64,000 bases of DNA from Enterobacteriaceae bacterium RIT714 (GCA_009668015.1 WJYB01000005.1:234897-298896); one strand, 5' to 3'; positions 43,655 to 55,202 are shown, numbered from the stretch's first letter. Numbers and translations are program-made. The notes: a model not told the origin generated them from the letters alone.

Positions 43655-44110
43655 TTGACTACCGACACTCATACTCTGCATATTGAAGAGATTTTAGAGC
43701 TTCTGCCGCACCGCTACCCGTTCTTGCTGGTGGATCGTGTGCTGGATTTTGAAGAAGGTCGTTTTCTGCGCGCAGTTAAAAATGTCTCAGTGAATGAGCC
43801 ATTCTTCCAGGGACACTTCCCTGGTAAACCTATCTTCCCGGGTGTTTTGATCCTGGAAGCAATGGCGCAGGCCACCGGTATTCTGGCGTTTAAAAGCGTT
43901 GGAAAACTGGAGCCTGGTGAACTTTATTACTTCGCGGGTATTGATGAAGCGCGCTTCAAGCGTCCAGTCGTACCTGGTGATCAGATGATCATGGAAGTCA
44001 CTTTTGAGAAAACGCGCCGTGGCCTGACGCGCTTCAAAGGCGTTGCTCTGGTTGACGGCAAAGTTGTTTGCGAAGCTACGATGATGTGTGCGCGTAGCCG
44101 GGAGGCCTGA
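43655..44110 (+). CDS. fabZ: 3-hydroxyacyl-[acyl-carrier-protein] dehydratase FabZ
   Basis: 151 residues starting at a TTG at 43655, with AGGAAG at 43643-43648; E. coli also uses TTG. FabZ dehydrates 3-hydroxyacyl-ACP in fatty acid elongation and so competes with LpxA and LpxD for 3-hydroxymyristoyl-ACP. It has the hot-dog fold, active-site His in [14 protein letters not shown] and Glu in [11 protein letters not shown]. It sits among the lipid A genes, with three bases before lpxA. Confidence 0.98.
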   Translation: MTTDTHTLHIEEILELLPHRYPFLLVDRVLDFEEGRFLRAVKNVSVNEPFFQGHFPGKPIFPGVLILEAMAQATGILAFKSVGKLEPGELYYFAGIDEARFKRPVVPGDQMIMEVTFEKTRRGLTRFKGVALVDGKVVCEATMMCARSREA

Positions 44111-44113
44111 TAC

Positions 44114-44902
44114 GTGATTGATAAATCCGCCTTTATTCATCCAACCGCCATTGTGGAAGAGGGTGCCGTTATTGGTGCTAACGCTCATATTGGCCCTTTT
44201 TGTATTGTTGGACCCCATGTCGTCATTGGTGAGGGGACCGTACTGAAGTCTCATGTCGTCGTGAATGGTCATACGACCATTGGCCGCGAAAATGAGATCT
44301 ATCAGTTTGCCTCCATTGGCGAAGCGAACCAGGATTTGAAATATGCTGGCGAGCCGACCCGTGTGGAAATCGGCGATCGTAATCGCATTCGCGAAAGCGT
44401 CACCATTCATCGTGGCACAGTACAGGGCGGTGGATTGACGAAGGTGGGCAGCGACAACCTGTTTATGGTCAATGCGCATATTGCGCATGACTGTACCGTA
44501 GGAAGCCGCTGTATTCTCGCCAACAACGCAACGCTGGCGGGACACGTATCGGTTGATGATTTCGCCATTATTGGCGGAATGACGGCGGTCCATCAGTTCT
44601 GCATCATTGGGGCGCACGTGATGGTTGGCGGCTGCTCCGGTGTAGCGCAGGATGTTCCTCCGTATGTTATTGCGCAGGGCAATCATGCGACGCCATTTGG
44701 TGTCAACATTGAAGGTCTCAAGCGCCGTGGCTTTAGCCGCGAAGCCATTACAGCGATCCGTAACGCGTACAAAATTTTGTACCGCAGCGGCAAAACGCTG
44801 GAAGAGGCCAAGCCTGAGGTCGCAGAGCTGGCAGAACAGCACCCTGAAGTGAAAGCGTTCACTGAGTTCTTTGTACGCTCAACTCGCGGTCTGATTCGTT
44901 AA
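44114..44902 (+). CDS. lpxA: UDP-N-acetylglucosamine acyltransferase
   Basis: 262 residues from a GTG at 44114. LpxA catalyses the first step of lipid A synthesis, transferring 3-hydroxymyristoyl from ACP to the 3-OH of UDP-GlcNAc. It is almost entirely hexapeptide-repeat beta-helix ([20 protein letters not shown] ...), with catalytic His in [11 protein letters not shown] (His125) and a C-terminal helical domain. Its TAA overlaps the lpxB ATG (TAATG), implying translational coupling. Confidence 0.98.
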   Translation: MIDKSAFIHPTAIVEEGAVIGANAHIGPFCIVGPHVVIGEGTVLKSHVVVNGHTTIGRENEIYQFASIGEANQDLKYAGEPTRVEIGDRNRIRESVTIHRGTVQGGGLTKVGSDNLFMVNAHIAHDCTVGSRCILANNATLAGHVSVDDFAIIGGMTAVHQFCIIGAHVMVGGCSGVAQDVPPYVIAQGNHATPFGVNIEGLKRRGFSREAITAIRNAYKILYRSGKTLEEAKPEVAELAEQHPEVKAFTEFFVRSTRGLIR

Positions 44903-46050
44903 TGGTCGATAACCGTCCATTAACGATAGCCCTGGTCGCCGGAGAAACCTCCGGCGATATTCTTGGCGCTGGTCTTATTCGTGCGCTCAAGGCTCGTATC
45001 CCGAATGCCCGTTTTGTGGGTGTTGCGGGTCCGCTTATGCAGGCAGAAGGCTGTGAAGCGTGGTACGAGATGGAAGAACTCGCCGTGATGGGCATTGTTG
45101 AAGTGCTGGGTCGTCTGCGTCGTCTTCTGCATATTCGTGCCGATCTGACCCGTCGTTTTACCGATCTTAAACCCGACGTATTTGTCGGTATTGATGCACC
45201 TGATTTCAATATCACCCTCGAAGGGAATTTGAAAAAACAGGGTATCAAAACGATTCACTATGTCAGTCCGTCCGTCTGGGCGTGGCGACAGAAACGTGTT
45301 TTCAAAATAGGCAGATCGACCCATCTGGTGCTTGCTTTTCTGCCTTTCGAAAAAGCGTTTTACGATAGATTCAATGTTCCGTGCCGTTTTATCGGTCACA
45401 CCATGGCTGATGCCATGCCACTTGATCCGGACAAAAATGCGGCGCGAGATATTCTTGGCATTCCTCATGAGGCTCACTGCCTGGCGTTATTGCCAGGAAG
45501 TCGTGGAGCGGAAGTGGAAATGCTCAGCGCCGATTTCCTGAAAACGGCGCAAATTCTCCGTCAAACCTATCCCGATCTGGAAGTCGTTGTCCCGCTGGTC
45601 AATGCGAAACGCCGTGAGCAGTTTGAACGCATCAAAGCAGAGGTTGCGCCCGATTTGCGTATTCATTTGCTGGATGGCAAAGGCCGTGAGGCAATGGTTG
45701 CCAGCGATGCTGCGTTACTGGCCTCGGGCACGGCCGCGCTGGAATGTATGCTGGCAAAATGCCCGATGGTCGTGGGTTATCGCATGAAACCGTTCACTTT
45801 CTGGCTGGCGAAGCGTCTGGTGAAGACGGATTATGTTTCTTTACCCAATCTGCTGGCCGGGCGTGAACTGGTTAAAGAGTTATTGCAGGATGAGTGTCAG
45901 CCGCAGGCTCTGGCCGATGCGCTGCTGCCTTTGCTGGCGAACGGTAAAACCAGCCACCAGATGCATGACACTTTCCGGGAATTACATCAGCAGATCCGCT
46001 GTAATGCCGATGAGCAAGCGGCGGACGCGGTGCTGGAGTTAGCACAATGA
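44902..46050 (+). CDS. lpxB: Lipid-A-disaccharide synthase
   Basis: 382 residues, full length. This GT19 glycosyltransferase joins UDP-2,3-diacylglucosamine and lipid X into the lipid A disaccharide at the inner membrane. Visible: the N-terminal [12 protein letters not shown] loop, [14 protein letters not shown] near residue 115, and the C-terminal [13 protein letters not shown] and [16 protein letters not shown] segments. The start overlaps the lpxA stop and the stop overlaps the rnhB ATG (ATGA). Confidence 0.98.
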   Translation: MVDNRPLTIALVAGETSGDILGAGLIRALKARIPNARFVGVAGPLMQAEGCEAWYEMEELAVMGIVEVLGRLRRLLHIRADLTRRFTDLKPDVFVGIDAPDFNITLEGNLKKQGIKTIHYVSPSVWAWRQKRVFKIGRSTHLVLAFLPFEKAFYDRFNVPCRFIGHTMADAMPLDPDKNAARDILGIPHEAHCLALLPGSRGAEVEMLSADFLKTAQILRQTYPDLEVVVPLVNAKRREQFERIKAEVAPDLRIHLLDGKGREAMVASDAALLASGTAALECMLAKCPMVVGYRMKPFTFWLAKRLVKTDYVSLPNLLAGRELVKELLQDECQPQALADALLPLLANGKTSHQMHDTFRELHQQIRCNADEQAADAVLELAQ

Positions 46051-46643
46051 TAGAATTCATCTATCCACACACGCATCTGGTTGCGGGTGTGGACGAAGTC
46101 GGACGCGGCCCGTTGGTCGGCGCTGTAGTGACGGCCGCCGTTATCCTCGATCCGGCGCGTCCCATTGTCGGACTCAATGACTCAAAGAAGCTTTCCGAAA
46201 AACGCCGTCTGGCGTTGTACGATGAGATCAAAGAAAAAGCGCTGGCGTGGAGTTTAGGGCGCGCAGAGCCGGATGAAATCGACGAGCTGAACATTTTGCA
46301 TGCCACCATGCTGGCGATGCAGCGCGCCGTTGCTGGATTGCACATCGTCCCTGAATATGTGCTGATTGACGGAAACCGTTGTCCTGCGCTACCCATGCCG
46401 TCGCTGGCAGTGGTGAAGGGCGATAGCCGCGTAGCCGAAATAAGCGCAGCGTCAATTATTGCCAAAGTCACGCGTGATGCCGAAATGGCTGCGCTGGACG
46501 TCACTTTTCCCCAGTATGGCTTTGCCCAGCACAAGGGGTATCCGACCGCTTTCCATCTGGAAAGACTGGCTGAACACGGCGCAACTGAACATCATCGGCG
46601 CAGTTTTGGTCCGGTGAAACGCGCACTGGGACTGGTGTCCTGA
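46047..46643 (+). CDS. rnhB: Ribonuclease HII
   Basis: 198 residues. RNase HII cleaves RNA-DNA hybrids and single ribonucleotides embedded in DNA, starting ribonucleotide excision repair. Active-site residues: Asp16 and Glu17 in [13 protein letters not shown], and Asp108 in [12 protein letters not shown], plus the QHKGYPT segment. It overlaps lpxB by four bases and precedes dnaE by 38 bases, an arrangement conserved across enterobacteria. Confidence 0.98.
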   Translation: MIEFIYPHTHLVAGVDEVGRGPLVGAVVTAAVILDPARPIVGLNDSKKLSEKRRLALYDEIKEKALAWSLGRAEPDEIDELNILHATMLAMQRAVAGLHIVPEYVLIDGNRCPALPMPSLAVVKGDSRVAEISAASIIAKVTRDAEMAALDVTFPQYGFAQHKGYPTAFHLERLAEHGATEHHRRSFGPVKRALGLVS

Positions 46644-46681
46644 ATCAATACGCAAGCAATTAAGTAACGCGGAATCTGAAG

Positions 46682-49600
46682 ATGGCTGAACCACGTTTCG
46701 TACACCTGCGGGTGCATAGCGACTACTCCATGATTGATGGGCTGGCGAAGACCGGGCCGCTGGTAAAAAAGGCGGCCTCCCTTGGCATGCCTGCGCTGGC
46801 GATCACCGATTTCACTAACCTTTGCGGTCTGGTGAAGTTCTACGGAACAGCGCATGGCTCCGGCCTGAAACCGATTGTTGGCGCAGATTTTCACGTTCAA
46901 AGCGATCTGCTGGGCGATGAACTGACGCAAATCTCCGTGCTGGCCATGAACAACACGGGCTATCAAAATCTGACGCTGCTGATTTCTCGTGCGTATCAGC
47001 GCGGTTACGGCGCGGCAGGCCCATGGATCGACAGGGACTGGTTAGCCGAGCTCAACGAAGGTTTGCTGCTCATTTCTGGTGGCCGCATGGGCGATGTCGG
47101 TAAAAGCTTGCTGCGCGGCAACAAGGCATTGGTTGAACAGTGCGTGGCGTTTTACGAGACCCATTTCCCCGATCGTTTCTATCTTGAGCTGATTCGTACC
47201 GGTCGCCCTGATGAAGAAAACTATCTGCATGCAGCCGTTGCCCTTGCAGAGGAGCGCGGCTTGCCGGTGGTGGCGACCAACGACGTGCGTTTCCTTGAAG
47301 CAGGGGATTTTGACGCGCATGAGATCCGCGTTGCCATCCACGATGGTTTTACCCTCGACGATCCCAAACGACCGCGTCATTACTCTTCGCAGCAGTATCT
47401 GCGTACCGAAGATGAGATGGCCGAGCTGTTTGCCGATCTTCCGGAGGCGCTGGAAAATAGCGTTGAGATTGCCAGACGTTGTAATGTCACCGTTCGTTTA
47501 GGTGAATACTTCCTGCCGCAGTTCCCGACCGGTGATATGACCACTGAAGATTTTCTGGTGGCAAAATCGAAAGAGGGTCTGGAAGATCGCCTGGCGTTTC
47601 TGTTCCCGGATCCGGCCGAACGCGCCGAAAAGCGCCCGGAATACGACGAGCGTCTGGATATCGAACTTCAGGTTATTAACCAGATGGGCTTCCCGGGCTA
47701 CTTCCTCATCGTGATGGAGTTCATCCAGTGGTCGAAGGACAACGGCGTGCCGGTAGGCCCGGGCCGTGGTTCCGGTGCTGGCTCGCTGGTGGCTTATGCC
47801 CTGAAAATTACCGACCTCGACCCGCTGGAATTCGACCTGCTGTTCGAACGTTTCCTTAACCCGGAACGTGTTTCAATGCCCGACTTCGACGTTGACTTCT
47901 GTATGGAGAAGCGCGATCAGGTTATTGAACACGTTGCGGATATGTACGGCCGTGACGCGGTATCGCAGATTATTACTTTCGGCACCATGGCGGCGAAAGC
48001 CGTTATTCGTGACGTTGGCCGTGTGCTGGGCCATCCGTATGGCTTTGTAGATCGCATCTCAAAGCTGGTGCCGCCTGACCCGGGTATGACGCTGGCAAAA
48101 GCCTTTGAAGCTGAACCGCAGCTGCCGGAAATCTACGAAGCTGACGAAGAAGTTAAAGCGCTGATCGACATGGCGCGTAAGCTGGAAGGTGTGACGCGTA
48201 ACGCCGGTAAACACGCCGGCGGGGTGGTTATCGCACCGACGAAAATCACCGATTTTGCGCCGCTGTATTGCGATGAATCTGGCCAACATCCGGTCACTCA
48301 GTTCGATAAGAATGACGTAGAGTACGCGGGCCTGGTGAAGTTCGACTTCCTTGGTTTGCGAACGCTCACTATCATCGACTGGGCGCTCAAGATGATCAAC
48401 CCGCGCCGGGCCAAACAGGGCCTGGAGCCGATTGATATCGCCGCCATTCCGCTTGATGACAAGAAAAGCTTCGACATGCTGCAGCGCTCGGAAACCACAG
48501 CGGTATTCCAGCTTGAATCGCGCGGCATGAAAGATTTGATTAAACGTCTTCAGCCTGACTGCTTTGAAGATATGATCGCACTGGTGGCCCTGTTCCGTCC
48601 GGGGCCGTTGCAATCAGGGATGGTAGATAACTTTATCGACCGTAAACACGGGCGTGAAGAGATTTCTTATCCCGATGTGCAATGGCAGCATGAGTGCCTG
48701 AAACCCGTACTGGAGCCAACCTACGGCATTATCCTGTATCAGGAACAGGTCATGCAGATTGCCCAGGAGCTTTCTGGCTATACACTTGGCGGCGCGGATA
48801 TGCTGCGTCGTGCAATGGGTAAGAAAAAGCCAGAAGAGATGGCCAAACAGCGTTCGGTGTTTGAAGAAGGCGCGAAGAAAAACGGCGTTGATGGCGAACT
48901 GGCGATGAAAATCTTCGACCTGGTGGAGAAATTCGCCGGTTACGGATTTAACAAATCGCACTCTGCTGCTTATGCGCTGGTGTCCTATCAAACCCTGTGG
49001 CTGAAAGCGCACTATCCGGCAGAATTCATGGCGGCCGTAATGACCGCTGATATGGATAACACCGAGAAAGTCGTTGGCCTGGTCGACGAATGCTGGCGCA
49101 TGGGGCTGAAAATCCTGCCACCGGATATTAACGCCGGGATGTATCATTTCCACGTTAACGACGACGGCGAAATTGTTTACGGTATCGGCGCCATCAAGGG
49201 CGTGGGTGAAGGTCCGATCGAGGCGATCATCGAAGCGCGTAACAATGGCGGTTATTTCCGCGAGCTCTTCGATCTTTGCGCACGTACCGATACCAAAAAG
49301 CTCAACCGACGCGTGCTGGAAAAGCTGATCATGTCCGGGGCATTTGACCGCCTCGGCCCGCATCGCGCTGCGCTAATGAATTCTCTCGGCGATGCGCTGA
49401 AAGCGGCCGATCAGCATGCTAAAGCCGAAGCCATTGGCCAGGCGGATATGTTTGGCGTTCTGGCGGAAGAGCCAGAACAGATCGAGCAATCCTATGCCAG
49501 CTGTCAGCCGTGGCCAGAACACACGGTTCTGGAAGGGGAGCGTGAAACGTTAGGTCTGTACCTGACGGGACATCCGATCAACCAGTACCTGAAAGAAATT

Positions 49601-50164
49601 GAGCGTTATGTCGGAGGCTACAGGCTAAAAGACATGCATCCGACAGAACGTGGTAAAATGACCACGGCGGCGGGGCTCGTTATTGCTGCGCGGGTTATGG
49701 TCACCAAGCGCGGTAATCGCATCGGCATCTGTACTCTGGATGACCGCTCCGGGCGGCTGGAGGTGATGTTATTCACCGAAGCGCTGGAAAAATACCAGCA
49801 TTTGCTGGAAAACGACCGCATACTTATCGTCAGCGGACAGGTCAGCTTTGATGACTTCAGCGGCGGGCTTAAAATGATGGCCCGTGAAGTGATGGATATT
49901 GACGAAGCCCGGGAAAAATATGCTCGCGGGCTTGCTATCTCGCTGACGGACAGGCAAATTGATGACCAGCTTTTAAACCGACTCCGTCAGTCTCTGGAAC
50001 CCCATCGATCGGGGACCATTCCAGTACATCTCTACTATCAGAGGGCGGATGCACGTGCGCGATTGCGCTTTGGTGCAACGTGGCGTGTCTCTCCGAGCGA
50101 TCGTTTACTTAACGATCTCCGTGGCCTCATTGGTTCGGAGCAGGTGGAACTGGAGTTTGACTAA
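46682..50164 (+). CDS. dnaE: DNA polymerase III alpha subunit
   Basis: 1160 residues, the E. coli length. DnaE is the replicative polymerase of the holoenzyme. Domains: N-terminal PHP ([19 protein letters not shown] active site partly degenerate in enterobacteria), palm with [12 protein letters not shown] (Asp401 and Asp403) and the third Asp near residue 555, fingers, a helix-hairpin-helix, the OB fold ([19 protein letters not shown] region near 1000) and the tau-binding C-terminus, with the beta-clamp motif EQADMF-like QADMFG at about residue 920. It is followed by accA after 12 bases. Confidence 0.98.
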   Translation: MAEPRFVHLRVHSDYSMIDGLAKTGPLVKKAASLGMPALAITDFTNLCGLVKFYGTAHGSGLKPIVGADFHVQSDLLGDELTQISVLAMNNTGYQNLTLLISRAYQRGYGAAGPWIDRDWLAELNEGLLLISGGRMGDVGKSLLRGNKALVEQCVAFYETHFPDRFYLELIRTGRPDEENYLHAAVALAEERGLPVVATNDVRFLEAGDFDAHEIRVAIHDGFTLDDPKRPRHYSSQQYLRTEDEMAELFADLPEALENSVEIARRCNVTVRLGEYFLPQFPTGDMTTEDFLVAKSKEGLEDRLAFLFPDPAERAEKRPEYDERLDIELQVINQMGFPGYFLIVMEFIQWSKDNGVPVGPGRGSGAGSLVAYALKITDLDPLEFDLLFERFLNPERVSMPDFDVDFCMEKRDQVIEHVADMYGRDAVSQIITFGTMAAKAVIRDVGRVLGHPYGFVDRISKLVPPDPGMTLAKAFEAEPQLPEIYEADEEVKALIDMARKLEGVTRNAGKHAGGVVIAPTKITDFAPLYCDESGQHPVTQFDKNDVEYAGLVKFDFLGLRTLTIIDWALKMINPRRAKQGLEPIDIAAIPLDDKKSFDMLQRSETTAVFQLESRGMKDLIKRLQPDCFEDMIALVALFRPGPLQSGMVDNFIDRKHGREEISYPDVQWQHECLKPVLEPTYGIILYQEQVMQIAQELSGYTLGGADMLRRAMGKKKPEEMAKQRSVFEEGAKKNGVDGELAMKIFDLVEKFAGYGFNKSHSAAYALVSYQTLWLKAHYPAEFMAAVMTADMDNTEKVVGLVDECWRMGLKILPPDINAGMYHFHVNDDGEIVYGIGAIKGVGEGPIEAIIEARNNGGYFRELFDLCARTDTKKLNRRVLEKLIMSGAFDRLGPHRAALMNSLGDALKAADQHAKAEAIGQADMFGVLAEEPEQIEQSYASCQPWPEHTVLEGERETLGLYLTGHPINQYLKEIERYVGGYRLKDMHPTERGKMTTAAGLVIAARVMVTKRGNRIGICTLDDRSGRLEVMLFTEALEKYQHLLENDRILIVSGQVSFDDFSGGLKMMAREVMDIDEAREKYARGLAISLTDRQIDDQLLNRLRQSLEPHRSGTIPVHLYYQRADARARLRFGATWRVSPSDRLLNDLRGLIGSEQVELEFD

Positions 50165-50176
50165 TACAGGAATACT

Positions 50177-51136
50177 ATGAGTCTGAATTTCCTTGATTTC
50201 GAACAGCCGATTGCAGAGCTGGAAGCGAAAATCGATTCTCTGACAGCCGTTAGCCGTCAGGATGAAAAACTGGATATTAACATCGACGAAGAAGTGCATC
50301 GTCTGCGTGAAAAAAGCGTAGAACTGACGCGCAAAATCTTTGCCGATCTCGGCGCATGGCAGATAGCCCAGCTGGCTCGTCATCCACAGCGCCCGTACAC
50401 CCTGGATTATGTCCGCCTGGCGTTTGATGAATTTGACGAACTGGCAGGCGATCGCGCTTATGCTGACGACAAAGCCATTGTCGGCGGTATCGCACGTCTG
50501 GAAGGGCGCCCGGTGATGATCATCGGTCATCAGAAAGGCCGTGAAACCAAAGAGAAAATTCGTCGTAACTTTGGTATGCCTGCACCAGAAGGCTACCGTA
50601 AAGCACTGCGTCTGATGGAGATGGCTGAGCGTTTCAATATGCCAATCATCACCTTCATCGACACCCCTGGGGCATACCCGGGCGTTGGCGCAGAAGAGCG
50701 TGGCCAGTCTGAAGCCATTGCCCGCAACCTGCGTGAAATGTCTCGTCTGAAGGTGCCAGTTATCTGTACCGTTATCGGTGAAGGTGGCTCCGGTGGCGCG
50801 CTGGCTATCGGTGTGGGCGATAAAGTGAATATGTTGCAGTACAGCACCTATTCCGTTATCTCTCCTGAAGGCTGTGCTTCCATTTTGTGGAAGAGTGCAG
50901 ACAAAGCACCGCTGGCAGCGGAAGCGATGGGCATCATCGCGCCACGCCTGAAAGAGCTGAAACTGATTGATACCGTGATCCCAGAACCGCTGGGTGGCGC
51001 GCACCGTAAGCCGGAAGTGATTGCAGCTTCCCTTAAGGCGCAACTGTTGGCCGATTTGGCCGACCTTGACGTGCTGAGCACCGAAGACCTGCTCAACCGT
51101 CGCTACCAGCGCCTGATGAACTACGGTTACGCGTAA
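50177..51136 (+). CDS. accA: Acetyl-CoA carboxylase carboxyltransferase subunit alpha
   Basis: 319 residues, full length. With AccD it forms the carboxyltransferase that moves the carboxyl group from biotin-BCCP to acetyl-CoA, giving malonyl-CoA. Crotonase-like fold; the oxyanion-hole region is in [15 protein letters not shown] near residue 205, and [17 protein letters not shown] near residue 165. It is cotranscribed with dnaE in E. coli and ends at a terminator here. Confidence 0.98.
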   Translation: MSLNFLDFEQPIAELEAKIDSLTAVSRQDEKLDINIDEEVHRLREKSVELTRKIFADLGAWQIAQLARHPQRPYTLDYVRLAFDEFDELAGDRAYADDKAIVGGIARLEGRPVMIIGHQKGRETKEKIRRNFGMPAPEGYRKALRLMEMAERFNMPIITFIDTPGAYPGVGAEERGQSEAIARNLREMSRLKVPVICTVIGEGGSGGALAIGVGDKVNMLQYSTYSVISPEGCASILWKSADKAPLAAEAMGIIAPRLKELKLIDTVIPEPLGGAHRKPEVIAASLKAQLLADLADLDVLSTEDLLNRRYQRLMNYGYA

Positions 51137-51152
51137 ACGTCACATAAGTCCT

Positions 51153-51183
51153 AAAAGCCGCACAATGTTGCGGCTTTTTTTAT
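51153..51183 (+). terminator. Terminator downstream of accA
   Basis: AAAGCCGCA, loop CAATGT, TGCGGCTTT then TTTTATA, 17 bases after the accA stop. It closes the long envelope/dnaE/accA cluster. Confidence 0.92.
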
Positions 51184-51236
51184 ACCTGCCGTTTACCTCA
51201 ACTATGCTTATCTAATGTTTTTCAAGGAGGTAGACC

Positions 51237-53375
51237 GTGAACATCATTGCTATTATGGGGCCGCACGGCGTCTTTTATAAAGACGAGCCCATCAAGGAGC
51301 TGGAACAAGCATTACAGTCCCGTGGATATCAACTTATCTGGCCGCATAACAGCGCCGACCTGCTGAAGTTTATCGAACATAACCCGCGCATCTGTGGCGT
51401 CATCTTTGACTGGGATGAGTACGACCTGGAACTCTGCAGCGACATTAATCAGCTCAATGAATATCTGCCGCTATACGCCTTTATCAATACCCACTCGACG
51501 ATGGATGTCAGTGCACACGATATGCGCATGGCGCTGTGGTTTTTTGAATATGCTCTGGGAGCTGCCGATGATATTGCCACCCGCGTTGAGCAATATACCC
51601 GTGAATATCTCGACAATATTACCCCACCGTTCACCCGCGCCCTGTTCACCTATGTGAAGGAAGGGAAGTACACGTTCTGTACGCCGGGCCATATGGCGGG
51701 AACCGCCTATCAGAAAAGCCCGGTGGGCTGTCTGTTTTACGATTTTTTTGGCGGAAATACGCTGAAAGCAGACGTCTCGATCTCGGTGACGGAGCTGGGT
51801 TCATTGCTCGATCACACCGGCCCGCATCTGGAGGCTGAGGAGTATATAGCCCGTACTTTTGGGGCAGAACAGAGTTACATGGTGACGAACGGCACGTCGA
51901 CCTCAAATAAGATTGTCGGTATGTACGCCGCGCCTGCCGGAAGTACATTGCTGATTGATCGCAACTGCCATAAATCGCTGGCCCATTTGCTAATGATGAG
52001 CGATGTGGTCCCGCTCTGGCTGTCGCCGACGCGAAATGCGTTAGGCATTCTGGGTGGAATCCCACGCCGTGAGTTTTCCCACGCCGCCATTGAACAAAAA
52101 GTCGCATCTGTTGAGGGGGCGGGCTGGCCCATTCACGCGGTGATCACCAACTCGACCTACGATGGGCTGCTTTACAACACCAACTGGATTAAACAGACGC
52201 TGGATGTCCCCTCGATCCACTTTGATTCCGCCTGGGTTCCTTACACTAATTTCCACCCGATCTATGCGGGCAAAAGTGGAATGAGCGGCGAGCGGGTTCC
52301 GGGTAAAGTTTTCTTTGAGACCCAGTCGACGCACAAAATGTTAGCGGCGTTCTCGCAGGCTTCGCTGATTCATATTAAGGGTGAATACGACGAAGACACG
52401 TTTAACGAAGCGTTTATGATGCACACCACCACCTCGCCCAGCTATCCGCTGGTCGCCTCGATCGAAACGGCGGCGGCGATGCTTCGCGGAAACCCGGGTA
52501 AACGGCTAATTAACCGTTCGGTTGAGCGGGCGCTGCATTTTCGTAAAGAGGTGCAGCGACTCAAAGACGAAGCCGACGGCTGGTTCTTTGACATCTGGCA
52601 GCCGGAAGATATTGATGAAGCGGAATGTTGGTCCGTCGCGCCGGGCGAGAGCTGGCATGGGTTCAGGGACGCGGATGCGGATCATATGTTCCTCGATCCG
52701 GTGAAGGTCACCATTTTGACGCCGGGGATGGACGAGCAGGGAAAGATGAGCGATGAGGGTATTCCCGCAGCGCTGGTAGCGAAATTCCTGGATGAGCGTG
52801 GCGTGGTAGTGGAGAAAACCGGGCCGTACAACCTGCTGTTTTTGTTCAGTATCGGCATCGATAAAACCCGCGCGATGGGATTGCTGCGGGGCCTCATGGA
52901 GTTCAAACGCGCCTACGATCTCAATCTGCGGGTGAAAAATATGCTCCCGGATCTGTATGCCGAGGATCCTGATTTTTATCGCAACATGCGGATCCAGGAT
53001 CTGGCTCAGGGGATCCACCGGCTGATCCGCCAGCACGATCTTCCCCGGCTGATGCTCCAGGCATTTGATGTGCTACCCGAAATGAAGCTGACGCCGCACA
53101 AAGCCTGGCAACGTCAGGTGAAGGGTGAAGTGGAAACTATCGAGCTGGAAAATCTGGTGGGGCGCGTGTCGGCGAACATGATCTTGCCCTATCCGCCTGG
53201 CGTCCCGCTATTAATGCCGGGCGAGATGATTACTGAACGGAGCAGGGCGGTGCTGGATTTCCTGTTGATGCTCTGCTCTATAGGTCGTCATTATCCTGGC
53301 TTTGAGACCGATATTCATGGGGCTAAACGCGATGAGAGCGGCGTCTACCGGGTACGAGTCTTAAAAAATAGCTGA
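51237..53375 (+). CDS. ldcC: Lysine decarboxylase LdcC (constitutive type)
   Basis: 712 residues (E. coli LdcC 713). It decarboxylates lysine to cadaverine. Domains: N-terminal wing domain, PLP-binding core with catalytic lysine near residue 367 in TQSTHKMLA, and a C-terminal domain. Its position between accA and yaeR marks it as LdcC rather than the inducible CadA. A ribosome binding site AAGGAGG lies seven bases before the ATG. The first 120 residues resemble LdcC, and binding of the AAA+ ATPase RavA is a CadA property. Decamer assembly and ppGpp inhibition are family features. Confidence 0.96.
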   Translation: MNIIAIMGPHGVFYKDEPIKELEQALQSRGYQLIWPHNSADLLKFIEHNPRICGVIFDWDEYDLELCSDINQLNEYLPLYAFINTHSTMDVSAHDMRMALWFFEYALGAADDIATRVEQYTREYLDNITPPFTRALFTYVKEGKYTFCTPGHMAGTAYQKSPVGCLFYDFFGGNTLKADVSISVTELGSLLDHTGPHLEAEEYIARTFGAEQSYMVTNGTSTSNKIVGMYAAPAGSTLLIDRNCHKSLAHLLMMSDVVPLWLSPTRNALGILGGIPRREFSHAAIEQKVASVEGAGWPIHAVITNSTYDGLLYNTNWIKQTLDVPSIHFDSAWVPYTNFHPIYAGKSGMSGERVPGKVFFETQSTHKMLAAFSQASLIHIKGEYDEDTFNEAFMMHTTTSPSYPLVASIETAAAMLRGNPGKRLINRSVERALHFRKEVQRLKDEADGWFFDIWQPEDIDEAECWSVAPGESWHGFRDADADHMFLDPVKVTILTPGMDEQGKMSDEGIPAALVAKFLDERGVVVEKTGPYNLLFLFSIGIDKTRAMGLLRGLMEFKRAYDLNLRVKNMLPDLYAEDPDFYRNMRIQDLAQGIHRLIRQHDLPRLMLQAFDVLPEMKLTPHKAWQRQVKGEVETIELENLVGRVSANMILPYPPGVPLLMPGEMITERSRAVLDFLLMLCSIGRHYPGFETDIHGAKRDESGVYRVRVLKNS

Positions 53376-53434
53376 CCGCTTGCCTGCTCATGGTTTTCGG
53401 TTGTAACGTTCAGTCCTTAAAAAAAGGAGACGCT

Positions 53435-53824
53435 ATGCTGGGGTTAAAACAGGTTCACCATATTGCTATTATTGCTACCGATTATGCCAGGAGTAAGGCT
53501 TTTTATTGCGATGTTCTTGGCTTCACGCTGATGGGCGAAGCCTATCGTGCTGAGCGTGACTCCTGGAAAGGTGACCTGGCGCTGAACGGGCAATATGTGA
53601 TTGAGCTGTTCTCGTTTCCCTTTCCGCCGGCTCGTCCCTCGCGACCAGAAGCGTGCGGGCTGCGCCATCTCGCCTTCAGCGTGGATGATATTGATGAGGC
53701 AGTGAAGCATCTCGAAGAGCACGGTGTAACGTGCGAGGCTATTCGTATTGATCCCTTTACCGATAAACGCTTTACCTTTTTCAACGATCCGGATGGCTTA
53801 CCACTTGAGCTCTACCAGCAGTAA
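53435..53824 (+). CDS. yaeR: VOC family protein YaeR (glyoxalase-like)
   Basis: 129 residues from the ATG at 53435, with AAAAAGGAG just upstream; the 15 codons open before it start in the ldcC-yaeR spacer. It is a single vicinal-oxygen-chelate domain: two beta-alpha-beta-beta-beta units with HHIAIIATDYARSKAFY at the start, GLRHLAFSVDDIDEAV in the middle and FFNDPDGLPLELYQ at the end. The His, Glu and His/Glu ligands of VOC metal sites are visible (HHIA, ELFSF, RHLAF, LELY). The substrate is unknown. It is followed by a hairpin and then tilS. Confidence 0.93.
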   Translation: MLGLKQVHHIAIIATDYARSKAFYCDVLGFTLMGEAYRAERDSWKGDLALNGQYVIELFSFPFPPARPSRPEACGLRHLAFSVDDIDEAVKHLEEHGVTCEAIRIDPFTDKRFTFFNDPDGLPLELYQQ

Positions 53825-53837
53825 TGCTTGCTAACCA

Positions 53838-53869
53838 TGACAATGCCCGGTAATTTTCGGGCATTGTCA
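53838..53869. terminator. Hairpin between yaeR and tilS
   Basis: TGACAATGCCCG / CGGGCATTGTCA, a perfect 12 bp inverted repeat with an 8-base loop, located 13 bases after the yaeR stop and ending 18 bases before the tilS ATG. There is no T tract; partial termination or a translational effect on tilS is possible. Confidence 0.6.
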
Positions 53870-53886
53870 CTTCTGTGAAACGCCTT

Positions 53887-55173
53887 ATGACACAACCTTT
53901 TATCGCCCAGTCCGTTTCCCCATACCGCCAGCTGTTGGTGGGCTTTAGCGGTGGTCTGGATTCAACGGTGCTGCTGCACCGACTGATGCTCTGGCGCGAG
54001 CGGGAGCCTGACGTCCTGATTCGGGCGATTCATATCCACCATGGATTGAGCGCTTATGCGGATGAGTGGGTGGCCCATTGTGAGGCAATCTGTAAAGTGT
54101 GGCGTATTCCACTTCTCGTGGAACGTGTGCGGCTGGTAGATGAAGGGCTGGGTGTAGAAGCGCAGGCGCGTAAAGCGCGATATGCCGCGTTTGCGCAATC
54201 ACTTCAGCCTGACGAAGCGCTTGTCACAGCGCAGCATCTTGACGACCAGTGCGAAACCTTTTTACTGGCACTGAAGCGTGGGAGTGGTCCGGCGGGGTTA
54301 TCCGCTATGCCCGAACGCGCCCCGTTTGCCGGTACGCAATTACTGCGTCCGCTGTTAGGCGAAACGCGTGCATCGCTTGAACGATGGGCGCAGGAAAATC
54401 AACTGCGCTGGATAGAAGACGAAAGCAATCAGGACGACAGCTACGATCGCAACTTTTTAAGATTGCGCATCTTACCGACGCTTTCGCAGCGTTGGCCGCA
54501 CTTTTCTGAGGCTACAGCAAGAAGCGCAAGAGTGTGTGCTGAGCAGGAAACGCTGCTGGATGAACTGCTGAGTGAGCAACTGAGCGGTATGATATCGGCG
54601 GACGGCGCGCTCAGTATTACGCCACTTGAAGCGATGAGCGCGGTACGTCGTGCTGCATTGCTGCGGCGCTGGCTGGCTGAACATCATGCTCAAATGCCAT
54701 CGCGTGACATGCTGACCCGCATCTGGAATGAGGTGGCTCAGGCGCGTGAGGATGCGAATCCGTGCTTACATCTCAATGGCTTTGAGGTAAGACGCTTCAG
54801 GGGGCAACTGTGGTGGATCAAGCGTCAGCCACGGCTTGCGGATGAGATTCTTGTCTGGGGCGATACCCGTGAGCCACTGGTTTTGCCGCAGGGAGCGGGG
54901 CGAGTTTCCCTGGGTTCAGTCGGCAATGTGCGTCGTCCTGACGCGCATGAACCCGTCACAATCCGTTTTAAAGCCAGCGGTCAGCTTCATATCGTAGGGC
55001 GCAATGGTGGACGAAAGCTCAAGAAAATCTGGCAAGAGTGTAATGTCCCGCCCTGGTTACGCGATACTACGCCCCTGCTATTTTACGGAGAGACGCTCAT
55101 TGCTGCTGCTGGGGTCTTTGTGACGCGAGAAGGATGGAGCGAGGATGGCTTACTGCTTGAATGGAAGGCGTAA
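53887..55173 (+). CDS. tilS: tRNA(Ile)-lysidine synthase
   Basis: About 428 residues from the ATG at 53887; a GTG four codons earlier (53875) is the only other candidate, and neither has a clear Shine-Dalgarno sequence. TilS converts C34 of tRNA(Ile2) to lysidine, allowing AUA decoding. The PP-loop ATPase motif [14 protein letters not shown] is near residue 20, with the [13 protein letters not shown] and [14 protein letters not shown] segments after it, and a C-terminal domain with [14 protein letters not shown]. The middle region is more divergent from E. coli than the ends. Essential. Confidence 0.95.
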   Translation: MTQPFIAQSVSPYRQLLVGFSGGLDSTVLLHRLMLWREREPDVLIRAIHIHHGLSAYADEWVAHCEAICKVWRIPLLVERVRLVDEGLGVEAQARKARYAAFAQSLQPDEALVTAQHLDDQCETFLLALKRGSGPAGLSAMPERAPFAGTQLLRPLLGETRASLERWAQENQLRWIEDESNQDDSYDRNFLRLRILPTLSQRWPHFSEATARSARVCAEQETLLDELLSEQLSGMISADGALSITPLEAMSAVRRAALLRRWLAEHHAQMPSRDMLTRIWNEVAQAREDANPCLHLNGFEVRRFRGQLWWIKRQPRLADEILVWGDTREPLVLPQGAGRVSLGSVGNVRRPDAHEPVTIRFKASGQLHIVGRNGGRKLKKIWQECNVPPWLRDTTPLLFYGETLIAAAGVFVTREGWSEDGLLLEWKA

Positions 55174-55195
55174 CGGGCAGTCAGGCCGCCCGTTA
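55171..55195. terminator. Weak hairpin between convergent tilS and rof
   Basis: TAACGGGC pairs with GCCCGTTA (55171-55178 with 55188-55195), overlapping the tilS stop codon. The tails are not T-rich in either direction. Confidence 0.45.
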
Positions 55196-55202
55196 CAGAT
55201 AA

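Noticed and set aside
43787..44842. 351-codon minus-strand frame over fabZ and lpxA
   Set aside because: It spans two well-supported plus-strand genes and their junction, and has no recognisable domain.
50105..51043. 312-codon minus-strand frame over accA
   Set aside because: Antisense shadow of accA; no ribosome binding site or family similarity.
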